Below, in pieces: positions 32,172-38,956 of a stretch of DNA of 64,000 nucleotides. A program made the position numbers and the translations under genes. A model generated the notes under the pieces. It saw nothing but the letters and a program-made list of their open reading frames with translations, was not told where the DNA came from and searched no databases. The first letter of the stretch is position 1. The number at the start of each line of letters is the position of its first letter. Source of the stretch: Paenibacillus rhizophilus (GTDB lineage: Bacteria > Bacillota > Bacilli > Paenibacillales > Paenibacillaceae). The stretch covers positions 186,001-250,000 of the forward strand of contig NZ_RQPI01000003.1 in NCBI RefSeq assembly GCF_003854965.1, written 5' to 3'.

Positions 32172-33431
32172 ATGAGTGAATTAATAAACAATCGGGAAGT
32201 CCAGGTGCCGGAGCAGACCCATCGGCAGAACATGCTGAAAGAAATCATCAAGGAACTGCACGCCGGCAAAAGCGTCGAGGAAGTGAAGGCCCGTTTTGAG
32301 GAAGCTGTCGGAGATGTGACGGTGGCGGAAATTTCCGCGATGGAGCATTCGCTGATGATGGAGGAAGGGATTCCGGTATCGGAAGTCCAGCGTCTGTGCT
32401 CCGTGCATACGGCCATCTTCAAAGGCTCGATTGAGGAGATTCACCGGCCTTCCAAGCCGGAGGAGCAGGCCGGTCATCCGGTGCATACGTTCAAGCTGGA
32501 GAACCGTGAGATAGAGAAGCTGGTCAATTTTCGGCTTGAGCTGCATAAAGATAAATTCCGCAAGAGCGATGATGAAGGGATGATCTTCAAGCTGCTGGAG
32601 GACCTGAGCCTCCTGTTGGACATCGACAAACACTTCAGCCGCAAGGAGAATTTGCTGTTCCCTTACCTGGAGAAGTACGGTATTTACGGCCCGACCCAGG
32701 TCATGTGGGGCGTGGACGACGGCATCCGCGGCATGATCAAAGAGGCCAAAGTCCTGCTGTCCGGCTATACCGGAAATCAAGAGGAAGTAGTGTCGGCGCT
32801 TGAGCTTATCATCAAAGAAGTGAATGAGATGGTCTTTAAGGAAGAGAATATTTTGCTGCCGATGGCCTTGGACAAGCTTACCGAGGACGAGTGGGTAAAG
32901 ATTGCCCGGGAGAGCGGCACGATCGGCTTCTGCCTGGCTGCGCCGGAGAAAGATTGGGTGCCAGAGCGCAATCCTGGGCCCGGGGACGCCGAGGTGCAGG
33001 AAACGGAAAGTACCGGAACCCCGCAGGGCTTCATACGCTTTGAGACCGGGATTCTGTCGGTGCAGCAGCTCGAACTGATCATGAATCATCTGCCGGTGGA
33101 TTTGACGTTTATCGATGAGAACGACGTGGTCCGTTATTTCTCCCACGGCAAAGAACGCATCTTCGCCCGCACCAAGGCCGTGATCGGCCGCACCGTACAG
33201 AACTGCCATCCGCCGCAAAGCGTGCATGTCGTGGAGAAGCTGCTGGAGGATTTCAAGTCCGGCCGCAAAGACGCCGAGGATTTCTGGATTCAAATCAAAG
33301 ACAAATTTATTTATATCCGCTACTTTGCTGTCCGCGACGAAGAGGGACGCTATTTGGGAACACTGGAATTCACGCAAAACATCGCTCCGATCCGCGCCCT
33401 GGAAGGGCAGAAGCGTATTTTGTCCCAATAA
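32172..33431 (+). CDS. DUF438 domain protein with hemerythrin-like and PAS domains
   Basis: This 419-residue cytosolic protein has three parts: an N-terminal DUF438 domain (MLKEIIKELHAGKSVEEVKARFEE), a central hemerythrin-like HHE domain (about residues 110-240; DIDKHFSRKENLLFPYLEKYG and FKEENILLPMAL give the His/Glu diiron ligands), and a C-terminal PAS domain (DLTFIDENDVVRYFSHGKERIF). Diiron plus PAS suggests sensing of oxygen or nitric oxide, in line with the Fnr site upstream. It is co-transcribed with the DUF1858 gene and ends at a strong terminator. The biochemical activity of this family is not established to my knowledge. Confidence 0.82.
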   Translation: MSELINNREVQVPEQTHRQNMLKEIIKELHAGKSVEEVKARFEEAVGDVTVAEISAMEHSLMMEEGIPVSEVQRLCSVHTAIFKGSIEEIHRPSKPEEQAGHPVHTFKLENREIEKLVNFRLELHKDKFRKSDDEGMIFKLLEDLSLLLDIDKHFSRKENLLFPYLEKYGIYGPTQVMWGVDDGIRGMIKEAKVLLSGYTGNQEEVVSALELIIKEVNEMVFKEENILLPMALDKLTEDEWVKIARESGTIGFCLAAPEKDWVPERNPGPGDAEVQETESTGTPQGFIRFETGILSVQQLELIMNHLPVDLTFIDENDVVRYFSHGKERIFARTKAVIGRTVQNCHPPQSVHVVEKLLEDFKSGRKDAEDFWIQIKDKFIYIRYFAVRDEEGRYLGTLEFTQNIAPIRALEGQKRILSQ

Positions 33432-33445
33432 TAATGGGATTTGCG

Positions 33446-33473
33446 GCCGCCGGCACAACTGCCGGCGGTTTTT
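33446..33473 (+). terminator. Terminator of the DUF1858-DUF438 operon
   Basis: GCCGCCGGCA, loop CAAC, TGCCGGCGG and TTTTT. Confidence 0.8.
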
Positions 33474-33636
33474 CTATGGCCCGAGACGCAGGCTTCCAGG
33501 CGCCGGATGACTATTCACATTACGAGTCAGCCGCAAAGATAAATAGAATGTAAAAAATTCCTATTGCAGTCGAGGCATATAAACTATAATCAAGAGAATT
33601 CATTAATACCAATCTAAAGAATAGGCGGTTATAACT

Positions 33637-34602
33637 ATGAAGCTGACAGAAATGCCGGGTACGGATTTGACATTTAAGCCTCTGGCTCTGGGTACAGCTG
33701 AATTTGGCAGCGCCGTTTCCGAAGAAGAGTCCTTCCGGATTATCGACCGTTTTGTGGAAGCCGGCGGCACTTGGATAGACACGGCCAGAGTATATGCGGA
33801 CTGGCTGCCAGGCGGTCACGGAAAAAGCGAACATACGGTAGGAAGATGGTTGAAGAAGAGCGGCTTGCGGAATCAAGTGCTTATCTCCACGAAGGGCGGG
33901 CATCCGAGATTGGAGACGATGCATGTATCGCGGCTGTCCGAGACTGAAATTCGTTCGGATGCGGAGGAGAGCCTGCGCAGCCTTGGCGTGGATACCATTG
34001 ATATGTACTGGCTGCACCGTGATGACGAGAGTATCCCGGTTATGGATGTTCTCGGCCCGCTGGGCCGTCTCGTCGAGGAAGGCAAAATCCGATATTTCGG
34101 CTGCTCCAATTGGCGGCCTTACCGGATCAGGGAAGCGGCGGAGGCCGCAGCGGCCCACGGAGTGCAGGCTTTTTCGGCCAGTCAGATCCAGTGGAGCCTT
34201 GCGGATATAAATGAGGGCTCCATTGAGGATACGACAACCGCCGAACTCGATAAGGAAGCATATGAGCTTCATAAACAAACCGGACTCAGCCTGTTTGCCT
34301 TTACTCCGCAGGCTAAGGGATTTTTTCAGAAGCTGAATGCCGGCGGCCCGGATACGCTCAAAGACACGGTAAGAAAAATTTTCTACAATGAGATTAATCT
34401 TGGACGTATGAATCGCGTGGCGGAGCTGGCCGGTCAATTGAAAGTTTCCGTCTCGTCGATCGTACTGAGCTATTTGATCAGCCAGCCCTTCACGGTGATA
34501 CCGGTTGTCGGCACCAGCTCGTTCTCGCAGATTGAGGAGACACTTGAGAGTCTTGAGGTTAGATTAACTCCGTCACAGGTCAAATATCTGGAGCGGGGCT
34601 GA
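33637..34602 (+). CDS. Aldo/keto reductase
   Basis: This 321-residue NADPH-dependent (beta/alpha)8-barrel oxidoreductase shows LALGTAEFGSAVSEEESFRI at the start, the catalytic tetrad parts WIDTARVYADW (Asp and Tyr, near residue 52), ISTKGGH (Lys, near residue 85) and YWLHRDD (His, near residue 124). FTPQAKGFFQKL and IPVVGTSSFSQIEE near the end belong to the cofactor site. It is of the YajO/Tas-like branch. A TATAAT box lies about 50 bases upstream. It is a single gene; the substrate is unknown. Confidence 0.85.
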   Translation: MKLTEMPGTDLTFKPLALGTAEFGSAVSEEESFRIIDRFVEAGGTWIDTARVYADWLPGGHGKSEHTVGRWLKKSGLRNQVLISTKGGHPRLETMHVSRLSETEIRSDAEESLRSLGVDTIDMYWLHRDDESIPVMDVLGPLGRLVEEGKIRYFGCSNWRPYRIREAAEAAAAHGVQAFSASQIQWSLADINEGSIEDTTTAELDKEAYELHKQTGLSLFAFTPQAKGFFQKLNAGGPDTLKDTVRKIFYNEINLGRMNRVAELAGQLKVSVSSIVLSYLISQPFTVIPVVGTSSFSQIEETLESLEVRLTPSQVKYLERG

Positions 34603-34611
34603 AGTGTTAAT

Positions 34612-34648
34612 AAGCGTGTGCCGCCGGTTTCCGGGGTACACGCTTTTT
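34612..34648 (+). terminator. Terminator of the aldo/keto reductase gene
   Basis: AAGCGTGT pairs with ACACGCTT around a second GC helix, followed by TTT. Confidence 0.7.
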
Positions 34649-34763
34649 CTTATGGCCCGCGCAGCCTCAGGACCCGTTTCCATTATCCGCCGCTTCTCCC
34701 GTAACCCTCCGGGCCCCCGCCGCATATGTTGTAGCAGGGCGCCTAAGCAAAGGAGACATGACC

Positions 34764-35051
34764 ATGCAAAATCAGATAACCAATATTCTGCAGCACATGG
34801 CCCATTCGCATGAACAGATGGCGCGCATTCTGGACGCCGAGCGCCACGTAGCTGTCCGCATGGCGCAAATCGTCCATGATCTGCCGGATGCGGAGCCCGA
34901 CTTCGGAGGAACTTCCGGCATCATTGAAAGCGCGGGCCAGGTGAACAAGAATATTATCTCCTACCTGAATGCATTCGCAGATCTTCAGGAGGCGATAGCC
35001 GAGCAGGTGGGCAAAGTTATCAAGGAACTGATCGGCCAGGAAGAAGAGTAG
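34764..35051 (+). CDS. Small helical protein, first of a four-gene cluster (unidentified)
   Basis: This 95-residue protein has no function I recognise. It is predicted all-helical with amphipathic stretches (QNQITNILQHMAHSHEQMAR, ILDAERHVAVRMAQIVHDL), a short Gly/Ser turn (FGGTSGIIESAG) and an acidic end (GQEEE). The ATG at 34764 follows AAGGAG by 8 bases; one two codons earlier sits too close. The next gene starts 13 bases later and encodes a similar-sized helical protein with comparable segments, so the two are probably distant paralogues. The cluster lies near spore-type genes, but no sporulation promoter was identified with confidence. Confidence 0.6.
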   Translation: MQNQITNILQHMAHSHEQMARILDAERHVAVRMAQIVHDLPDAEPDFGGTSGIIESAGQVNKNIISYLNAFADLQEAIAEQVGKVIKELIGQEEE

Positions 35052-35064
35052 AGGGAGGCGGAAG

Positions 35065-35409
35065 ATGAGCAGAGAAGAGGCCTATCTGAAAATGCTGGAG
35101 TCCACCGCCGCCATCCAGTGGAACATCTCGATGATTCTGGAAGCCAAGGCGGTGGAGGCGGAAAAGGTAAAACAGTGGACGAATCATCATATTCATCCCC
35201 GTGCATTCGAAACGCACGAAGACCAGTTAAAGGAATCGCTCTCCATTCATGACGCGATTGTGGAGCTGGTGGAGGGACTGACCAAGCTGGAAAACGGTTT
35301 GTGCAGCAATTTAAAAGCCGTTCTGTATACCGGGGAAGAGGAGGAAGTCGGAGGCGGTTTGGGCGCTCTGACGGAGGGCGGTTTCAGTTTCGGGGAAGAC
35401 GAGAAATGA
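35065..35409 (+). CDS. Small helical protein, second of the cluster (unidentified)
   Basis: This 114-residue protein has no recognised domain. Long helical segments (EEAYLKMLESTAAIQWNISM, AIVELVEGLTKLENGLCSNL) are followed by an acidic and glycine-rich tail (EEEEVGGGLGALTEGG). The N-terminal half parallels its neighbours: each has an Ala/Ile/Leu helix around positions 10-25 that begins with a charged segment. GGGAGG lies 9 bases before the ATG. It overlaps the next gene by ATGA, so translation is coupled. Confidence 0.6.
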   Translation: MSREEAYLKMLESTAAIQWNISMILEAKAVEAEKVKQWTNHHIHPRAFETHEDQLKESLSIHDAIVELVEGLTKLENGLCSNLKAVLYTGEEEEVGGGLGALTEGGFSFGEDEK

Positions 35410-35708
35410 GCGGGCTGCAGCTCTCGGAACGCGCCGTCAAGCTCGAAATGATCCGCTCCATCGCCCGCAGCCAAGCCGCGCTGGCCGCGATTCTGGAGAA
35501 CATTGCCGAAGTGACCGGCCATTCGGAGCATGCAGCCCGCAAGCTGTGCGAGAATGTCAGAGTGCTTAGCGAATACCAGAGCGCCATGTGCCGGATGATG
35601 TCCGGAATTTCGCTGCATCGGCACAAGGAAGGGATTCCCTCAAAGCCATGGCTGGCTTCGGCTTGTGTTTTGGGAAAACGCGGCGCTCACGAAGTACCGA
35701 AGGAGTGA
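35406..35708 (+). CDS. Small helical protein, third of the cluster (unidentified)
   Basis: This 100-residue protein starts at the ATG that overlaps the preceding stop; the open frame extends 5' of this but only in the shadow of the previous gene. It shows SERAVKLEMIRSIARSQAAL and ILENIAEVTGHSEHAARKL, again long helices with Ala spacing like its two neighbours, and a basic C-terminus (KPWLASACVLGKRGAHEVPK). No function recognised. It is translated as part of the same four-gene unit. Confidence 0.6.
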   Translation: MSGLQLSERAVKLEMIRSIARSQAALAAILENIAEVTGHSEHAARKLCENVRVLSEYQSAMCRMMSGISLHRHKEGIPSKPWLASACVLGKRGAHEVPKE

Positions 35709-35714
35709 CAGGAG

Positions 35715-36128
35715 ATGAAGAAAGCAAGCCGCAAGCCGTCGCGTACGGCAAGAACGGCCCGCAGACGCAAGGTACTGCTGTCGCGGAAGACAAAGGTCCG
35801 CAAAATCCGCAAGGGAACCTCGTTAAAGGTTCGCAAAAAACGGGCCGGCCGGCCTCTTCGTTCCCGGCTTCAGAAAAGAGGCGTCAAGCTGCGCAGAAAG
35901 AAACGGCTAAGCCGGCCCGCCGTTCTACCGGCACCGGAGCACACTCCCGCCGAGCCTTCGGCTAAGGCTGAACAGGTGGTAGTACCGCTGCCCGCGGAAC
36001 CGGGCGTCGCTCCGGAAACGCCGCCGCCGGACGCCTATCAGCAGGGCTACAACGAAGCTTATGACGTCGGTTTTGACACCGGATTCGCCAAGGGCTTCGA
36101 GGACGGACATAAGCTGGAGTTCAGCTGA
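35715..36128 (+). CDS. Highly basic protein with C-terminal GY/GF repeat, fourth of the cluster
   Basis: This 137-residue protein has two halves. Residues 1-70 are more than one third Arg/Lys (RKPSRTARTARRRKVLLSRK), like a DNA- or polyanion-binding tail. Residues 70-110 are Pro/Ala-rich, and the end carries the periodic motif QGYNEAYDVGFDTGFAKGFE, an aromatic-x-x-Gly pattern. The same sort of motif opens the CgeB-like protein at 62951 (QGYRDGYRQGYHLG). GGAG lies 4-6 bases before the ATG. The function is unknown; a spore-surface or anchoring role is a guess from the shared motif. Confidence 0.6.
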   Translation: MKKASRKPSRTARTARRRKVLLSRKTKVRKIRKGTSLKVRKKRAGRPLRSRLQKRGVKLRRKKRLSRPAVLPAPEHTPAEPSAKAEQVVVPLPAEPGVAPETPPPDAYQQGYNEAYDVGFDTGFAKGFEDGHKLEFS

Positions 36129-36332
36129 AGCCATGCGGCGGTGAAAGAGTCTTCCTTCGCCGCCGCAATGCCATACCCCTCGATGCTAGAATGCGTACGT
36201 GCTGCGAGGATTTCTGTCTTACTATTACTATGAAAATATTATGATTTCAGTTCTTCCCGTCATCTGTGGTAGACTGTCAAAGGCAGAGTCTTGTCGACTC
36301 GGATACAGACAGAAAGGCGGGTGCGCAGGATT

Positions 36333-36851
36333 ATGAAGCGCGATATCAGACAGGGAAGAATGGAAGAACTGGAGCAGATTATGGCCTTAATTGCCGAATG
36401 CGTGCGCGTGATGCGGGAGGGCGGCAGCGACCAGTGGGACGAGACTTATCCGAACGCGGAAATCATTAAAGAAGACATTGAACGGGGTACGCTGTATGTC
36501 TGCGAAGAAAACGGGGCCGCTGCCGGCATTTTGGTGATGGACGAAAATCAGGCGGAGCCGTACGCAGAAATCGAATGGGTGGAGAAGGAAGGCCCTCATT
36601 TGGTTATGCATCGTCTTGCCGTTCATCCACAGATTCAAGGCAAGGGAATTGCGCGCAGATTGATTTCGTTTGCCGAGAATTTTGCCGCCGATCACGGATA
36701 TAAGAGCATCCGAATGGATACATACGCCCAAAATGCCAAGGCGCTTGAGCTGTACCGCCGTCTCGGTTACGAAATCAGAGGACAATTCCGTTTGCCTGGC
36801 AAGACGGCCCATTTTCCGGTGCTGGAGAAGATTCTGGACCGGGCTGATTAG
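36333..36851 (+). CDS. GNAT-family N-acetyltransferase
   Basis: This 172-residue acetyl-CoA-dependent transferase has the GNAT core: LVMHRLAVHPQIQGKGIARRL (acetyl-CoA P-loop Q-x-x-G-x-G/A) near residue 95 and MDTYAQNAKALELYRRLGYE near residue 128. Acceptor unknown. The start is uncertain: the ATG at 36333 has only a weak site, and an in-frame GTG at 36321 follows AAAGGCGG closely. It is a single gene whose stop lies in a terminator. Confidence 0.8.
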   Translation: MKRDIRQGRMEELEQIMALIAECVRVMREGGSDQWDETYPNAEIIKEDIERGTLYVCEENGAAAGILVMDENQAEPYAEIEWVEKEGPHLVMHRLAVHPQIQGKGIARRLISFAENFAADHGYKSIRMDTYAQNAKALELYRRLGYEIRGQFRLPGKTAHFPVLEKILDRAD

Positions 36852-36861
36852 CCCGTTTTTT
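36840..36861 (+). terminator. Terminator of the GNAT gene
   Basis: CGGGCT, loop GATT, AGCCCG and TTTTTT; the stop codon TAG is inside the hairpin. Confidence 0.8.
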
Positions 36862-37026
36862 GGCCGGTGGCGGTACAGAAATAAAGCTGTTTTTTCCAAT
36901 GAAAGCATTTACATAGAAAATGGGCGAAAAACCCATCTATCTTTTGAAAGCGTAAGCATTATCCGGTTAATCTCTATTTTTGCTCCAATACCGGGAAATA
37001 AGACGCTATAGTCCGCAATATGAAGT

Positions 37027-37055
37027 TTTAAAATTTAAAATAAGTAGGCTATAAT
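37027..37055 (+). promoter_or_regulatory. Promoter of the large non-coding RNA
   Basis: A consensus TATAAT at 37050-37055 with a poor -35 (TTTAAA, 37027-37032, 17-base spacing). The predicted start, about 37061, coincides with the first base of a 7-bp helix strand. Confidence 0.5.
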
Positions 37056-37060
37056 ATAGA

Positions 37061-37748
37061 CATCACCAGAAGAACTGGAAGAAAAAAAGAGCCGGATGGA
37101 TAACGCTCTCAAGCGAATGTTTTAATAATTCAGCGGCGAAGCATTTTTCTTACAGAAGCGGAAGGTGATGATCCCAAATTCCTTATTACTAAGGAAGGGA
37201 GAGAACTCCGATGGGCTAGGCAAACGGTGCATACCGAATTTAAGCGAAGCTGAAAGGCGGAAATTTTAAGCCGATTTAGCACACTTAAGAAGGTATGTTA
37301 TCGGAAATCCAAGCGAACCATTGAAGAAGGAAGAAGCTGTTTCAAAGCAAGACGAAAGTCTTGTGAGAAAGGGGCGGGATTCCATTGGAAAAGGTTAGCG
37401 AAGCGTACAATGTACGATAATCGCACACAAGGAAAACGGATGTGACAACGTTTTTCGCGAGAATCGTGTACGCGGGAACCGAAGAACACCCATATGCAAG
37501 ACATGGAGCTTTCGGTGTAATACTCCGAGAAGAGAATCGGGGTATGAAAAAAGTAAGGAAAATTTGAAAACAATCTGACGATTGTCCAAAGCGGCTAAAT
37601 ACCGAATGGAAATCGGGCAACATGGAATCATCGGAAAATGTATACCATGTCAAGGGTATGGATTGTTGTAGGAGGATATGAATTAATTTGCATAGCCAAG
37701 AGGAGACTTAAAACCCCGTTACCGTAATGAAGGTAAACGGGGTTTTAA
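37061..37748 (+). ncRNA. Candidate large structured non-coding RNA (about 690 nt)
   Basis: No coding frame of substance covers 36900-37770, yet the stretch has a -10 box, a strong terminator and dense pairing. Helices I can see are: CATCACC 37061-37067 with GGTGATG 37164-37170; AGAGC/GCTCT 37088-37109; TTCCTTA/TAAGGAA inside CCC/GGG near 37173-37199; CGGT/ACCG near 37225; GCATACC with GGTATGT (long range, near 37229 and 37292); CAAGAC-GAAA-GTCTTG 37348-37363; CGTAC/GTACG 37404-37416; ACACC/GGTGT near 37487-37518; ACTCCGA/TCGGGGT 37522-37543; ACAATC/GATTGT 37570-37585; ACATGG/CCATGT near 37620-37650. Purine-rich joins such as AAGCGAA recur six times. It does not match RNase P, tmRNA, 6S or SRP RNA as I know them. 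The size resembles the ornate class (OLE, GOLLD, ROOL), but I cannot assign it. Confidence 0.65.
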
Positions 37749-37749
37749 G
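37707..37749. terminator. Bidirectional terminator after the large RNA
   Basis: CTTAAAACCCCGTTACC pairs with GGTAAACGGGGTTTTAAG with one bulge. It is T-rich on both strands, so it can also serve the converging dehydrogenase gene. Confidence 0.85.
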
Positions 37750-37772
37750 TGTTTCATGCGGTTTGACCGGAA

Positions 37773-38648
37773 TCAGCCGCGTCCGGATTCCTTCAATTGC
37801 AGCCACACGGCCGCCATATCCAGTTCTCCCTTGCCGCTTCGGTCAGCGGCCGCATACGTTTCTCCGGCGGCTTCGGCCAGCGGAAGCCGGATGCCCGCAC
37901 GGCGCGCTTCATCCGCGAGCAGCCCCAAATCTTTGGCGACGAGGCTGATCAAGAAGGCCGCAGGGTATGCGTCTTTTACATACATCTCTTTCTTGCCTTC
38001 GAACAGCTTCGTGGATACGGCCGATTCGCTGATCATTCGGAGCACCTGTTCACGGTCAAGTCCGGACTTCTCCGCGAACAGCAGCGCCTCGCCTACTCCC
38101 TGGGCGACTACGCCGAGCAGCAGGTTGATCGCCAATTTGGCGGAGCTGCCCGCTCCAACATCCCCGAAATGAAGAGTCGCCTTTCCCAGCTTGTCCAAAT
38201 AAGGCCGGCAAGCTTCAACCGCATCGCGGTCTCCGCCGGCCAGGATGACCAGCTGCGCTTGCTCCGCGGGGCCGACCGAACCCGAAACGGGAGCATCCAC
38301 ATAAATGCCTCCGGCTTCGCCGGTAAGCCGGGCGAATTCCTTGGCTTCCTCCGGGCCGATCGTGCTCATGTTCACTATGTAAGCATTAGGCTTGAGGTGC
38401 GCCAGAATCCCTTCTTCCCCGGCAAGCACATCCTTCACCGCACCTCCCTTGGTCAGCATCAGAAAGATGAAATCTGCTCCCTCGGCGGCCTCGGCCGGCG
38501 TCCGGCGGATGACCGCCCCATCCTTGCCGAGCGGCTGCGCTCTTTCCGCAGTCCGATTATAGACATGCAGGCCGTTGCCCGCCTTTATCAAATTGCGGGC
38601 CATAGGAAGTCCCATGTGCCCTGTTCCGATCCATGCTATTTTTGTCAA
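37773..38648 (-). CDS. NAD(P)-dependent beta-hydroxyacid dehydrogenase (3-hydroxyisobutyrate dehydrogenase family)
   Basis: This 291-residue enzyme has the N-terminal Rossmann motif WIGTGHMGLPMARNLIKAG, the substrate-binding signature DAPVSGSVGPAEQAQL near residue 118 and the catalytic Lys in GAGSSAKLAINLLLG near residue 167, all typical of the HIBADH/tartronate-semialdehyde reductase family. It would oxidise a 3-hydroxy acid with NAD(P). The start is a TTG 7 bases after AAAAGGAG. It is a single gene. A broken glycerate kinase gene further along (46.0 kb) could have shared a glycerate pathway with it, but they are not adjacent. Confidence 0.83.
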   Translation of the reverse strand: MTKIAWIGTGHMGLPMARNLIKAGNGLHVYNRTAERAQPLGKDGAVIRRTPAEAAEGADFIFLMLTKGGAVKDVLAGEEGILAHLKPNAYIVNMSTIGPEEAKEFARLTGEAGGIYVDAPVSGSVGPAEQAQLVILAGGDRDAVEACRPYLDKLGKATLHFGDVGAGSSAKLAINLLLGVVAQGVGEALLFAEKSGLDREQVLRMISESAVSTKLFEGKKEMYVKDAYPAAFLISLVAKDLGLLADEARRAGIRLPLAEAAGETYAAADRSGKGELDMAAVWLQLKESGRG

Positions 38649-38771
38649 TGGTATACACTCCTTTTCAAGGACATCATTGTTATTTTAAACCTAATGCGCC
38701 GGGATGAATAGTCAATTTTATAGCATCTCTGTGTCGGTTAATGTTTGATATGTAAACTTAGTTCACTTCTA

Positions 38772-38801
38772 TTGACAAATAATCTGTCTCTGAATTAAGA
38801 T
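38772..38801 (+). promoter_or_regulatory. Promoter of the riboswitch-controlled amidohydrolase
   Basis: TTGACA (38772-38777), 18-base spacer, TAAGAT (38796-38801). The start near 38808 lies shortly before the aptamer. Confidence 0.65.
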
Positions 38802-38826
38802 GAAGATAAATTCATAAAATTTGATC

Positions 38827-38894
38827 TTTTCGTATATCCTTAATGATCGGATTAAGGGTCTCTACCGGAAACCGTAAATTTCTGGCTACGAAAA
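38827..38894 (+). promoter_or_regulatory. Purine riboswitch aptamer, guanine class
   Basis: All conserved parts are present. P1 is TTTTCGTA (38827-38834) with TACGAAAA (38887-38894). P2 is CCTTAA/TTAAGG around a GATCGG loop. J2/3 contains GTCTCTACC, P3 is CCGGAA/TTCTGG with loop ACCGTAAAT. J3/1 reads GGCTACG, giving C at the position equivalent to 74, the guanine (or hypoxanthine) specificity base. Adenine switches have U there. Confidence 0.92.
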
Positions 38895-38913
38895 TATGCC
38901 CCGGCATGTTTTT
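38891..38913 (+). terminator. Expression-platform terminator of the purine riboswitch
   Basis: AAAATATGC, loop CCCG, GCATGTTTT. Its left arm overlaps the 3' strand of P1, so ligand binding and termination compete for or share bases in the usual purine-switch way. Ligand-on most likely means gene off or on depending on the antiterminator, which was not computed. Confidence 0.55.
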
Positions 38914-38956
38914 GTGGCCTTTTTGCTTTTATTTTTATTTAATTTAGGGGGAGAGA

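Noticed and set aside
32181-33458. 425-codon minus-strand frame
   Set aside because: Antisense to the DUF438/hemerythrin gene with recognisable domains.
37061-37748. Group II intron, RNase P RNA, tmRNA or 6S RNA
   Set aside because: No domain V-like hairpin, reverse transcriptase or GUGYG start; none of the conserved cores of RNase P, tmRNA or 6S RNA could be found. OLE-type RNA could not be excluded, but no OapA gene is adjacent.
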